From positions 186,001 to 250,000 of the forward strand of contig NC_089458.1 in the NCBI RefSeq assembly GCF_026210795.1: a DNA stretch of 64,000 bases, given 5' to 3'. Within the stretch, counting starts at the first letter, position 1; each line of letters opens with the position of its first letter. The position numbers and the translations under genes are program-made. This DNA comes from Rhizophagus irregularis. Lineage: Eukaryota > Glomeromycota > Glomeromycetes > Glomerales > Glomeraceae. This document shows positions 49,141 to 62,057 of this stretch, in pieces. The notes under the pieces are model-generated. The model searched no databases, was not told the origin of the DNA, and worked only from the letters and a program-made list of their open reading frames with translations.

Positions 49141-51678
49141 GTTTAATTTATTCGGAAAACTTTTGTAATTTTTTTGTAACTTTTGTTGTAACTTTAATAT
49201 ATAATTATGTATAATTTATTCGGCCGCCAATTTTCTATTTTAAAAAAAAATCGGCATGTAATAATCTACTTGGCATACAATTAACACTTACTTGGCATTT
49301 ATTGATCATTGACATACCATGTACGATTTTTTTTTATACCATATTTAGTGATAAATGTATTAAAAATTTTTGAACGCGTAAAATCTAAAAATAAAAAAAT
49401 GATTTAATTTCTTTCACAACACAAAAAATTCGAGACGTTAAATTCTATTTAACGCGTAAATTGTTTAACACGTTACCTTAATCCGAATATGTTTGAGAAT
49501 AAACCTGTTATAAAAAATCTAGGACTTCCCTTATCGAAATAAAACAGGATTAACAGGATTAAATACTTGTTGAAAAATAAATAAATAAATAAATAATAGA
49601 TAAATGATTGAATATATTTTTGAATATCTTTTAATTTCCAAATGTAGTAAATTAAAGATATGGTTATCTTGTATTTAATCCTGTTTTTTTTTTATAGTTT
49701 TTTAGTTTTTTTTCCCTTTTTTTTTTTCTTTTTTTTAGTGTTTCGAAAGAAAAATTTGTATGAATAAAGTTTAAGGTTAATTCAAAGCGAAAGAAAAAAG
49801 ATCATCTTACATCAATAATACATTTTTAAAGTTGATTCACAAGGTTTTTTTATAATGTAATAAATGTAATAGATGTAATGCAAACTCCTTGTTTTAAACC
49901 TAATCGACGTAATAGAAAGAAAGAGACATTCTATGCATTTTATTTTTTTTTACGGAATTTTATTTTTTAATAACGACGAATTTTATTTTATTTATTTTAT
50001 TTAAACAAGGATTCTTCCCCTGTTAAAAAAAAATTCAAGTATAAAGAAATCTATAAAGCTCGATTCATAATGATTATAATGATTTCTTTGTTTTTTTTTG
50101 GGTAAATTAACAAAAATAGTTAAAAAATTTTTTATATCTTAATAAAAAAATAAAGTTGGAAACAACATGACAACATGATACACATTTTTTTTTCTTTCTT
50201 GTACATAAAAATTATAATCATTATAGGTTAGCATTTAGAACAATGAAATTGAAAAATGACCATTGAAGTAATAAATCCTGGTACTCGGTATGACAAAAAA
50301 AAGAAGTCTTTTTTAAATGAAAAAAAAAAAATTCAAATACTTTTTATTAAATAGTTATTATGATCACCTTTTATAGTATATAGTCTAAAACGCGTATTAC
50401 ACAGTTTAAAAAGTATAAAAATGAAACAAGGTTACACGAGATGCTTTTTTTGACTATAATTTACCAAAAAGAGACCAAAAATTTATTAATTGATTGCTCT
50501 AATTCGTGTAAAGTAACACATATTGTAGTTTAAAAGTAAAAAGTATAAATAAATGCATTAGTGTTAAACTTTAAAAAAAGTTTATCAAGTATCAAACCTT
50601 AAATTAATTGGACTGAATAAATAAAGTTTAGATGAAGTAGATAAGGGAGATTGGGAGAAAAAAATAAATATATATCCCTATATAAATTTTTTTTTTATTG
50701 TGCAAAAAAAAAACCGGCTGATGAGATGTAAATGTGTAAATGTGTAAATGTGTAAATGATGTGTGTAAAAAAGATTTTATAAATGACTAATATTTATTAT
50801 ATACTAAGAAATGTTTCATGTTTTTAAAAATAGAAAATTAAAAAAGAACTAAAATTATCCCTTTTTTTTTTTATTTTTATTTTATTTTTAAAATCATTTC
50901 AATCATTTTCATTCAACATAAAATCAATTTGGGTAATTCATTGTCAATTTTTTTTTATTTTTTTTTATTTTAAAATTTTAAAATTAATTAAATTGAATTT
51001 TGATTCGCTCACAAGATTTTCTTTATGAGATTTACAAAAAGGATAAACTAAACTTTAATTCATTAGCCTTATCTTCTTGGTATCAATTAAATTCAAAATT
51101 TCTTTATTTGGCCAATTGGCTAAAAAAGTTGCTTTTGACGTATAAAATGACAAGTTTCATTTTTTTTTACTTATTTAAGTATTTGATAATATAAAAAAGA
51201 GAGGGAGTTCGGTTGGTAATTTCTTTTGTTCGGTGTTTTCCATTATTAATTTATTTATTTATGCATTAAATTACTTTTTTGTTATTAGAAAACTAGTAAA
51301 TATTTAGGGATATATAACGTTTTGTTTTCTTCAAGTGTTTGAAAATTTTTTAGGTTTTTTTTTTTTCTGTTTGAGTTTAGGAATTTTTCACTACTCAGCC
51401 CGAATTAAAATGCACACAGCTATCGAATAACATTAATATAAAATTATTACCCTATATATATGTATGTATGTATGTATCGTTACACATTTATGTATATGTA
51501 CAAGCCTTACAAGTATATTTCTTTATTTGAGATAAGAAAAAAAAAATTTTTTTTTTTTTTTTTTTCTCAAAGTAAGACATGTGAAAATAAGTTGTGCCGT
51601 GTGCGAAAATGAAAAAAAAAATTATTATTATTATATTATTTATATTATTTTCATTATTTCATTTTATACATTATATAC

Positions 51679-51719
<41 letters not shown>

Positions 51720-54700
51720 ATATAAATTATATTTTTAAAATATTTTTATTTAAAATGTACTAATTTAAAAATAAAAAAAAATATTTTTATTTTTATTTTT
51801 ATTTCTCAGTGTAACAAATTACGAAAACCCCCAAAAAGATAATTAGTACAATTTTTTTTAATTCCGTTGACGAAATAAACTCTGAATCAGGAAAATCTTC
51901 AAAGTAAGAAAATAACATGACCACTAACATGACTTTATTATTATTTTTAATAGTATTTACCTTATAAATATTATAATTATAAAACGCATGATATGTCGGC
52001 GTGATTATGGCTAATTCGGTGGTGTAGATCCGAATTTATAAATAAAGTTCGGTGTGCTTCCGAATTACTTCTGTAATAATTGTAATAATTGTAATATTGT
52101 AAATTACTGTACTACGTCATGACCATAACGTCATAATATTTCTCTTTTGCTGCGGTGATTTTTTTTTGTTCAACCATTAACTGATAAAATTAATTCCGAA
52201 ACATCCGAAGAATTTTCTCCTGAAAAAATTTTTTTTTTGTTAATTCTTTTTTTAATGTTCTATATTTGTAAAAAAATGAATTTTAATAATAAATAATGGT
52301 TTCATTGTTTTTTTTATTTAATCATTTAATCAAAGAAAAATTTTATAATATATTTTTATATATATATATTTTTTTTATTTTATTTTATTTTTATTTTTTA
52401 TTTTTATATTTATTTTTTATTTTATTTTATTTTATTTTATTTACTTAATTAACTTGCTACAGATAAAGATCTAATTTTTTTTTAAAAAGTAAACATGTCA
52501 ATAAATATACACCAATCTAAACCAATCTAAACCAATCTACATCATCTTTTTTTTTTTAAAAAAAAAAAAGATCTCTATCAAATCAAACCCAACTTAAAAT
52601 TATTCAATTTCAATCAAAAACACGTTTTTTATTTAAGAATGAAGTAAAATTATGCAAAATAATGTGAAATTCTTTTAACTGTTTAATTCTGGCGGTTCTC
52701 CCTTTTTTGTAAATATAAAAAAATAGGGAGCTTTTTTTAAAAGAATTCTCCGAGTCAAATTACTTTAAAAAAAGAGTGCTCGACGGAAAATTACGTACCT
52801 GATTTTTACTGATTTTGTCTATTGAATGATTCTCTTTACATGATTATTATGATTATTAATTAAAAAAAAGATCAATTATTATCAATTATTTAAATTATAA
52901 TTAATTATAATTAATAGGGTTTTTTAAAAGAAAAGATTTTTTTAAAATTAGAATGTTTATTGTTTCGAAAGTAATTGTTTTTTAAAAAAAAAAGATTTTT
53001 TTTTTTTTTTTGTAATATGTAATTACACGTGTTTATCATAAGATATTCAAAGGAAAAATTATTTCATAATTAGGTATTCAAAGAAAAAAAAAATGGTCTG
53101 TTCTTAAAACAAAACAAAAAGAAATTTGCATTGTTTTAAAAACAAAAAAAAAAAATTTTTTTTTAACAAAAAAAAATTACCAAGTAATTGTCATATGCGA
53201 CTAAAAAAAAAAAAAATTTTTTTTTATGAAAATTTTTTTCATTGTAAATTGTCATGATGACAAGAATAAAAACCTGATTTAAATGATTTTAATAAACCCT
53301 AATAATAAACAAAGAAATAATGTAAAATTTATAATGAATTTTCTATAAAAAATTAATTAATATTCCGAACCAAAAAAAAAAAAAAAAAAATTAATTCCTC
53401 TCTCGGCTGCGGGACACTTTGTATCCGAGAAATCGAGATTATCAGGGGACCGTTTTATGCTTTGTTTAATTTTGCATTCTTAAAAATGTGGGCGATATGA
53501 AAAAAATGTGGGTAATGTGTGGACAATGCGGGCAATGTGGCCAATGTGGGCGCAGCTGATATGATTGATTGAATGCATAATATTATTATCTGGGTTTCAT
53601 TCATTTTTTAAAACGATAGAAAAAAAAAAATTTGCCGCGGATTTGTGTTCAATTAACTACTTTTGGTTAGAGGCGATCTGAGATCATCATATGACTTGCT
53701 TTTGATTGGTTTTTTAATTGGATCTTTGTTTATTTAACGCGTCCGTCATTTTGGTCGCGTTTTTGTGATTAACAATCTTTTTTTCGGATTTTTCTTTCAT
53801 GTAATCATCTTATTCATACATGAAATTCGGATAATAGTTTCATAAATTTTAATTGTTTCCAATGTTCTCATTAAAATGACATGATAAGCCCGCGATTATT
53901 GCTAATTTTTCTCATGCTAAATGTCGATATCATACATCTAATTGGCTAATTTTAAATATTTTATTAATGCATATATAATGCATGGCAAAAAAGAAAGTTT
54001 CGTTTAAAAATAAATTTTTCATTATAAATTCAAATTACCAAATCTTTTTATCTTCTAACTAGATATGACTGTATGGCGTTTCTCTTGTGACAAAATGTGA
54101 CAAGTTTGGTTGCGTTTTCAATTATATGTAATAAAAAATTATATGCGAGTGATTTTATTTATGTATATTATTTTAAAAAAAAATTTTTTTTTTCTTTCTT
54201 TTTTTTTTTTTCAAGAAAGAAATCCATCGTATGATACTTGAAAGAAAAAGCATATGCCATATGTTATATGATTATGATAAAAAAAAAAAGATTTAAAAGG
54301 TGAATAAAGAAATGCAAATGCAATGTCAACACGGACTTTGTTTTTTAAATTACTAATAATCGTTAGCGTAGTAAATTAAAAAAAAAAATTTACCGAATTT
54401 GATTAAAAGCTTATTCCAAATTTCGTCATTAATCACATTAACTCAAACGGCTTTTACCATAGTAATGACATAAAAATTGAAATATGATTTTTTTTTTTTA
54501 TTCACTAAATTAATATTCATTTAAAATATTTTAATAAATTTAAGCATAAAAAAAGTTTTGATTCAATTTTACCAAATTTAGTCAACATTTCAAAATATAT
54601 AAATCTAAATTTGTTTATCTACAAGTACGAATTTATTAAAGTTTTTTTTTTCTCACGATTAAAAAATTTAATTTCCCTTTTTTGTTATGATTAATGAATT

Positions 54701-55012
54701 TTATTTGTATATTATAATGTCATTTTTTTATAATAATTTTTGTAATAAAAAATCTTAAAGGTTAAAAAATAGATGATCTTTTTTCCGCGATCTGATTTTC
54801 AATTGTTGCTGATCAATTTGGACACATGACTTTTGTTTGTTTGATTAAAAACTGAAATGAAATGAATATGAAAGAACTTTAATACTTTAATAATCTGAGG
54901 AACAACTATCCTGCTTTGGAAAATGTCTGAAATTTTCTCGCACTTCATATTTGATTTCTCGTGCCTCATATTTGTCGTCAGCGAAAAGTGATATAGATAT
55001 ACTTCAGTCAAG

Positions 55013-55090
55013 TTATATTTTCAAGTCGCTATATTTTCAAGTCGGTATATTTTCAAGTCGGTATATTTTCAAGTTGGTATATTTTCAAGT
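55013..55090. repeat. 16-bp minisatellite
   Basis: Five near-perfect copies of TATATTTTCAAGTCGG, with GCTATA and TTGGTA variants. Confidence 0.8.
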
Positions 55091-56054
55091 TGAGTTCAAT
55101 GTTGTGACTGTTGAGTATATTTTATTGATAATACTGTTACGTACTGTTAGTCTGTTACGTACTTTTACGTACTTCATTCAGAACTGTCCAAATATTCTCG
55201 AATGTTCTATACCACGTACACTTTGCTAACGTAAAATCAGATGTCTCAGGAATTACATTGCCAAAGACATGATCGGATCAGAGGATTTGTTGAATTGGAA
55301 GAGAGCAATCCCAAGAAGCAATGGCCAAGTTTGACGACTAACTTGATTTCATTAGTCTAAATTCTCTTAAATTTGTTGAAGATAATATTTCTTTCCCATT
55401 TTCCATTTTTCAATATTTTCTCATTTGTTCTCCTTTTTAATATATATTTCCTTCAAGTTGTACATACAGTATCTCGTTAAGATCTGTTAAGGTGAGTTTG
55501 ACTCTTTTTTCTGAGTATTTTTTTTGGGAGCTACCATTTCCGTACAGAGAACTGAGAATATTGCAATAACAAACATAAAGATTAACTAAGGAAATTGGCT
55601 ATTTTGCTTTCTTTGTAAAAATAGAATTAGATCCCGAAAGTCTGCGTCATTGTTACAAAGATGATCTAATAACTTACAGTACGTCTAGTTTAGTACATGA
55701 TGATGTTACTTGATTTTAATTGAAAGCACGAAAATTTTCACCTCAAATACCCGTTTTCTTGAATACAAACACAAAATCATGCTGACAATTGTTCCTCTAT
55801 TTTTATAGAACAAAATGTTATCTTTTTTGGTGGAGAGTAATAATACATGGTAATAATACATGGAATTTCAGTTATCTGATATTAGATATACCGAATCTTT
55901 AAGAATGTAAATTTTATTGTGATTAATTTTTAAAATTTTCCATTCGTATCAAGTTGTCCAATTGCAGAGAATGTCATTCCATCACCCTGACAATAATAAT
56001 AGTAATTTGAATTATATGTACGAATATGGAGATTAGCTCATTACTAGTATACAA

Positions 56055-56180
56055 GTATAAATAAATTAAATAAATTAAATAAATTAAGTAAATTAAATAA
56101 ATTAAATAAATTAAGTAAATTAAATAAATTAAGTAAATTAACTGTTAAGTAAATTAAATAAATTAAGTAAATTAAATGAT
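56055..56180. repeat. AAATAAATTAAGTAAATT-type minisatellite
   Basis: A run of about 125 bp made of 9-bp words TAAATAAAT / TAAGTAAAT in alternation. Confidence 0.8.
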
Positions 56181-56514
56181 ATTCCAAATACTTTAATCAA
56201 AAAGATAAATTAATCATCTTCAGAAATCACTACTATAAAGAATTAGTCTGAATTTCCAAAAATATATTTAAACTTTTAATGTTTGATTCATGTAGTAAAC
56301 AAGTATATTCGGCATACGGTCAGGCTTGATAGTCCCCTTCAATATATCAAATACTTCTCCGTTTTAAATTATTGCCATGATTCAGTATCCAAATGATTTA
56401 ACGTGTTCGCGTGACTTTAAACAAGTGATGGTTTTGTAACTAGTAGATGATTCTAGAATAAATGTAAAGCTCGGCGTATTTTTAAACGCATACAGCCAAA
56501 TCTATTCCTCGTCA

Positions 56515-56640
56515 GGTTGACAAAGACCAACAAAAGCATCAGGCTAACAAGATTGACAAAAGCATTAGGCTAACAAGACTGACAAAAGCATCAGCAAAAA
56601 GCACAAAAGCATTAGGCTATACAAAACTGACAAAAGCAAG
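56515..56640. repeat. 27-bp minisatellite
   Basis: Copies of GACAAAAGCATTAGGCTAAC plus AAGATT or a variant, four to five times with decay at the right side. Confidence 0.75.
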
Positions 56641-57109
56641 GATCTTCACAAATAATTAATTAGACACGTGTAGTAGAATGTTAAAAATCATTTTTTGTTT
56701 TTTGTATGATGTGTATGACGTATGACGCGTATTTTTACTGTATTTTTATCATTACTTTTTAAATAATTTACGCGTTTTCTATTCTTACTATTCTTTCTAT
56801 TCATGTCAATAATATAATTATTCTTAATGAAACATTTGCCAAAAATGTCGGACGTATCAGTCCGAATTTACAAGTATTTAAAGGCCCTGGCTTCAGGCTC
56901 TTCCCTGTACATGTAGGCATTTTGTTTTGTACGCGTTGAAATAAACACTTTTGAACCATATATTGCAAATTCACAACTCTACTGTGAACCATTACAAAAT
57001 TAAACTTTACTTTACAAATTCACATTAAAATTAAACTTTACTTCGAACTGTTACAAATTCACGTTGAAATTAATCTACTTTGAACCATTTATTATCAATT
57101 ATTATTTCT

Positions 57110-57240
57110 TTTCCTTTATTTATTTCTTTTCTCTTATTATTCCTTTATCTTAATATCCCTTTTCCCTTATTTATTCCTTTTCCCTTATTTATTCCTTTTC
57201 CCTTATTTATTCCTTTTCCCTTATTTATTCCTTTTCTTTC
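57110..57240. repeat. 17-bp pyrimidine-rich minisatellite
   Basis: TTATTTATTCCTTTTCCC repeated about six times, just before the broken bromodomain gene; it could affect its promoter. Confidence 0.8.
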
Positions 57241-57271
57241 GTTATTTCTTTGAAATTTGAAAATAATCAAC

Positions 57272-58330
57272 ATGGAAACATATCCAGGCCAAGATGGTAT
57301 GTCTTGTAAAACAATATTTTGTATAATCTTCCTTCTTATTCGGCTTCTTACTAACCTTTTAATTTTAGTTCTTATTTCTTATTTAAAGAAACAAGGTAGT
57401 TTAACATATCGTGAATTCTTGGAATTATATCATGATGATATTATTACTTCTATTATTACTTTGTTATCTTCCTATCCCAGCTGGAATGAACTCGACTATA
57501 CTTAGGCTTTTAATTATTTAAGAGAAGCAGAAAGAATTTTTACAGATCAAAATACTTTTAGGATCTTAAAAGAAAAGTTGTGTTTTTTTATTTTGAAAGG
57601 AAGGGTAACTCCTAGATTAGCCACATGTGAATTAGGTCTCAAATAAGAGAAATTGCTGGGCTTGTGCATTCTATTGCTCTCAATTTGTGCATTTTAACAT
57701 GTGCTTTGGCTAGGAAAACTACCAGCTTTGGTAACCACTCTATTACTCCCCTGGAGGAGAAATCTGCCATGTATTTTCCACTAAATAAAAAAGCTTGCAC
57801 ACCACTAACAATTTGTTTGTAAACAAGTAGATACAGAACGTTTACAACACAAGAAAATTTTACAAGAATACTGGGAGAAAGTAATTGAAAAATACAATAA
57901 AGAAAATCCAAAACCTGATGCAACTTCTTCAAAAAGTAAAATTAATATATTCTGTTATGATATACTTTGTGAACTTAAGAATACAATCTTTTATCAACAA
58001 TTTTGCACATACACTGAGAACCTGAATTCAGATTATTTTAAGAAAATAAATTATCCAATGGATTTATTTATTGTAAATTCAAAATTAGAAAATAATCAGT
58101 ATTCAAATGAAAAAGAGTTTGAGAACGATGTTTGTTTAATATTTAATAACTACTGTTCTATATACGATATTGAGAGTGAAATGTATCATTTAGGTAGATC
58201 ATTAGAATGTATTTTTAACGAAAAATTTAAGAAATTTAAGAATCAAACTAAACAAAAACAAAGATCAAGAAAACAAGATAATGATGACAATATGAATGAT
58301 TTATCTATTGACAAGTTATATTTTTATTAA
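57272..58330 (+). pseudogene. Broken gene with a bromodomain
   Basis: A first exon METYPGQD (57272-57296) joins across a 72-nt GT-AG intron to ISYLKKQGSLTYREFLELYH. The frame meets a TAG at 57503, yet protein-like sequence continues (NYLREAERIFTDQNTFRIL). After an unrelated 175-bp insert the frame resumes with ILQEYWEKVIEKYNKENPKP. A bromodomain follows at about 57935-58245: INIFCYDILCELKN, LNSDYFKKINYPMDLFIV, KLENNQYSNEKEFENDV, then SEMYHLGRSLECIFNEKFKK. The YF-xx-I-xx-PMDL and KLENNQYS blocks are typical of the BET/Bdf type. The segment that normally holds the acetyl-lysine-binding Asn (FNNCYTYN in relatives) reads FNNYCSIYD, so this residue seems lost. A basic tail ends at 58330. Likely decayed; a diverged functional domain is less likely. 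Confidence 0.65.
57645..57820 (+). other. GC-richer open insert inside the broken bromodomain gene
   Basis: A 58-codon plus-strand frame reads IAGLVHSIALNLCILTCALA then RKTTSFGNHSITPLEEKSAM. It also leaves an open frame on the other strand. Base composition is unlike the flanks. It looks like an inserted piece of a retroelement, but no duplication or family was recognised. Confidence 0.35.
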
Positions 58331-58394
58331 AATATTTTACTATTTTTATATTTATGTTATTAACTTTATATATTTAATTAACCATCTATATTAG

Positions 58395-58931
58395 AACTTA
58401 AAAAGAAACAAAAATTAAATCATTACATAGAAATTACTGATGATGTTTTCCTATTTGCTTTAGCATATAACAGTCTTATTTCAGGTAATATTGAAAGATT
58501 TAACAAAATTTTAAAAAAAAATTTATTAACAAGATCACAAATGTTTTTGTCTTTAGCAAATGAACCAGTTCTTCAAGGAATTTTTGAATTTAGTTTGCCA
58601 TTAAAATATCGTATTCCAGAACTTTGTTTAGTAATGAATAAGAATGTAAGAAAAGGAAATAGAAGATTTGGTTTTGTTGATATGTTTGTTTTGGGGGATG
58701 AAACTAATGTTATTATAGAATCGAAATATATTCAGTTAGCTGGATTATTAAGAGATATTAATGAAAAACAAACAAAAACATTTAGTTCAATTGAATTAAG
58801 TAAATTAGATAAAATTATTGAAAAAGAAGATGAAAAAAGTTTATTAGAAAGAAAATATGTACATTATGTGAAAAACATGAAGAAATATAAACAAACAACT
58901 ATAATTATTATTAAAAAAATTAGACAAATCA
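58395..58931 (+). pseudogene. PD-(D/E)XK nuclease-like gene, interrupted by a LINE
   Basis: After an acceptor at 58394 the frame reads QKLNHYIEITDDVFLFALAY, NIERFNKILKKNLLTRSQMF, then LSLANEPVLQGIFEFSLPLK and YRIPELCLVMNK. The catalytic-looking core is RFGFVDMFVL followed by NVIIESKYI, i.e. an Asp and an E-x-K triad of the PD-(D/E)XK superfamily. KLDKIIEKEDEKSLLERKYV follows. Such proteins, often annotated as AAA-ATPase-like/DUF1703 relatives, are numerous in some mycorrhizal fungi. At 58931 the gene is cut by the LINE. The frame resumes at 63529 with IRQISPYIEYKL and stops soon after. Function unknown. Confidence 0.6.
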
Positions 58932-60367
58932 TTTAATTATTTGGTTCAATGTCAATGATGATAAAAATTTTGTGCTTAATCAAGCTAAATCAGAAGTTAA
59001 AAAGTTGATCGAAAATATTAAACATAAGAGGATTACAGATAAGCAATTGCAATATGTATTTAATGCTCTTATTATCCCTACAATTGAGTATCGTGCTCAA
59101 GTGACAATTCTTAATGATTGAGAATGTGAATATATCATATCATCATTTAGGCGAGTTTTTAGAAAAAAATTAAGATTCTCTTGGTGAATGCCAACAGCAA
59201 TAATTAATCATAATTTAATTTATAATGTAAAAGACATAGCAGATAATTAGCTACAAGCAAAGGGTACAAATTTCCTAATACAATTAAATGATACTGGATT
59301 ATTAGGAAAAATTATGACGCTAAGGCTTAAACAGCTACAAAATAAATTTTGGATCGAAGATAATATAGTATCTGTATTTCCATTTGATAATAATTTTTAT
59401 AAAAAATTATTTTATAGTAAAAGAAATTATGATAATTGGATCTTAGAAAACATCAAAATATTAAAAAATAATAATATAGATATTTCTATTAATAATAAGT
59501 TAAGTATAGAAAAATATAAGATAACTGGTGGTAATAATATACCAGTAAGAAAAATTTTAGAAACAGACAAATTTTTTAACAATATTCATCAGATTAAAAA
59601 AGATGGAGTTATGTTTTTGGATCAACTAATAGAAATATCTAATTCATATTTGATTAATTGGTGTACTTTAAAATTAAAATCTTTTAGAGAAGACACGTGT
59701 AATTACTAATTATATTAAGCCCAAAAAGTGGTATAAAGAATTACAAAATATCATTACAATCGATGGAAAAACCCTTAAACCTGAATATAAAACATCAGCT
59801 GTTTCTCATTTTAAAGGGTATAATATGGCTCAATGTGAAATAGATAGAAATAATATTCTCAAACAATTAACATTTATAGGAGTTTGGAATAATAGAAGTA
59901 ATGATATCGAAATAGGTGTCTTAATCAAAACATCTGGAATTGATGAACAGAATAATTTAATAATAGGACATTTAAATGTTATTAATAATGTTAATCATAG
60001 ATTATTAATCATCTAATTACAAAAATGTTTAGGATGTGAGTTAGACAATATAGAACAATTAAATCAAAAAACTTTTAATTGTAACATTTTGGTTAACACT
60101 AATGATTGTTTAATTGTTAGAGTTCAATCTAATAATGCAATTAATGATGTACATTATAGGTTAATACTTAACAATAATAATTTGAAAGCTATACTACAGA
60201 CAAACTTGCTAGATATCACAGATTTAAGTTATAATAACTTTTTGTTTAAAAATAATTGGAAAAGTTATGAAACAACAATTAATCATTCAGTATTATCAAT
60301 TGACCGCTTAGTTAAAATAAATGATAATCTAATTACAAAACTGTTAGATTTTTCACATGATTGAAAC

Positions 60368-60664
60368 AGGACCCCGGATATCTCCAAAACAGGTCATAAG
60401 TCACACTTTCGGCAGATTGGCCCATTTTTCAGGGGCTCAAAAAATCGTTTTTTGTAAATATCTCGGCATCCAGTGGTCCAATTTTGATGAACAGTTTTTT
60501 AAATTGTAGAGCTAAATGAGGGCTACAAAATAAAAAAAAGTTCATTAAAATTGAATTACTGGATGCTGAGATATTTACAAAAAACGATTTTTTGAGTTTC
60601 AGCAAAAAGGGGTATTTTCGGCCAAAAGTCCATTATGACCTTTATATTAGATATCCGGGGTCCT
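60368..60664. mobile_element. 297-bp palindromic MITE, family A
   Basis: Ends AGGACCCCGGATATCT and AGATATCCGGGGTCCT are perfect inverted copies over 16 bp. The inner arms pair again around AAAAAATCGTTTTTTGTAAA and GGCATCCAGT / ACTGGATGC. Flanking 8-mers ATTGAAAC (60360-60367) and ATCGAAAC (60665-60672) differ by one base; that change creates the TGA that now ends the left LINE frame. Ignoring the insert, the frame reads LLDFSHDRNQLLIIQKQLL. Confidence 0.88.
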
Positions 60665-60874
60665 ATCGAAACCAATTATTAATAATTCAAAAACAATTGC
60701 TTGAAAGTTCAACTAGAAAATTTGAGATCTATACTGATGGTTCAGTTCGTGACTTTAGATCTCAACAATGTACAATATCATTTGGTTTTATTATTGTTAG
60801 AAATAATATGATTTTGCATAGTTTTCGTTCAAAAATTTCTTATTTCTCATCATCAAATAAAGCAGAGTTGTTAG

Positions 60875-61029
60875 TATACTTCTCCGCTAATTAATTATGT
60901 TGTATTTCGGCAAACAGACCAATTTACTATTTATTATAAAATTACTATGAATTAATTACGTCTGTCAAAATACATTACGTTTGTCAAAATAAATTTAATT
61001 AGTATTTTGTCATTTTGACGAAAAGTATA
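60875..61029 (-). mobile_element. 155-bp MITE, family B copy 2
   Basis: Same length and ends as the copy at 38540, but reversed: TATACTTCTCCGC at left and GACGAAAAGTATA at right. The exact 8-bp duplication GTTGTTAG flanks it (60867-60874, 61030-61037). It splits the RNase H motif NKAELL-AVISAL, which is restored in frame when the insert is ignored. Confidence 0.93.
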
Positions 61030-62057
61030 GTTGTTAGCAGTCATTTCAGCGTTGATTGTTTTACCAATTAATAGTGAAGTCACTATTTATACTGATTCAA
61101 ATAATGTTATTACAGGATATTATGATATTATAGACAGAAATAATTTTATTATTTCACCACGAAAATTCTTTAAGATCAGAACAAATAATATTTATTGGAG
61201 TATTCTTCGAGAAATTATTGTTACAAATAATCTTACTTTAGATTTTATTAAAGTTAAAAGACATAGTGATAATTATTTTAATAATTATATCGATGAGTTT
61301 ATTACTCATACTGATGAAACATTAAATTTAGTTTTTAAAGCAAATAATTTGAATAATTTAGATTATGTTTCACATTAGAATAATATTACAATAAAATGTA
61401 ATTTATGTCAATTTTTAAAGAAAAAATCAATGGTACAACATTGGGAAAAATTTTTAAATTTGAATTGAAATGGTAAATATAGACACCCTTATGTTAATGT
61501 TGATTGGCATTATACATTTTTGCTGCTTAGTAGGGAAATTAAAGATAAAATTGATTCAACATATTCTACATCTATATTTTTATCAAAACGGAAAAAACAA
61601 TCAGTTACTCTTTTAATTGAAGAAATTCCTACTGTAGAAAAAAGAAAATATCTGGTTTATAAAATATTTAAAGATTGGAAATGTTCTTTTTATGAACAAT
61701 GCGATGAAACTTTTGATCACATGTAGACTTGTGAAATGTGAATCACATGCTAGTGAAATGGACAATATTATTCAAGAAACAAAAGAATTTTTTGAAGGGA
61801 TTTGTAACTCTTTGTTGATTAATGCAGATAAAGATCCTATAATTGATGATAAGCTTGTTGATAAAATGACTTTTTGGGATTGTACCTATAGTGAAACGAA
61901 AATTACCTTTATAGATTTAATTAAAGGAATAATCTCTTGTGAGTTATCAGCATACACGTTCTTAATTTTTGAAAATCAAAATTTACAAGAAAAATTCTTA
62001 GTTTTATTAAGGAATTTTATTTTTGAAAAAAGTTGGAATTTTTGGATTAATAGATTA

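Larger units (their letters stand above)
42733..57250. promoter_or_regulatory. 14.5-kb gene-free region upstream of the WOPR gene, rich in poly(dA:dT)
   Basis: No open frame here has protein-like composition. Homopolymer A and T runs of 8-18 bp occur throughout, often as T-run directly followed by A-run (44338, 48428, 48958, 52550). The WOPR-box word TTAAAGTTT or its complement occurs at 48255, 48923, 50566, 51050 and 54636. Microsatellites include (TAA)n at 46998-47070, (TA)n at 49106-49137 and 51685-51712. Around 55240-55340 a short reading RIRGFVELEESNPKKQWPSL hints at a gene relic. At 56677-57060 a TATTTAAAGGCCCTGGCTTC stretch with AAATAAAC downstream could be a solo LTR or a promoter. 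Long untranslated leader exons of the WOPR gene may lie here. Confidence 0.5.

Noticed and set aside
56677..57060. Possible solo LTR with TATTTAAAGG promoter-like box
   Set aside because: No paired copy, primer-binding site or convincing short TSD was found, so it is only mentioned in the intergenic entry.
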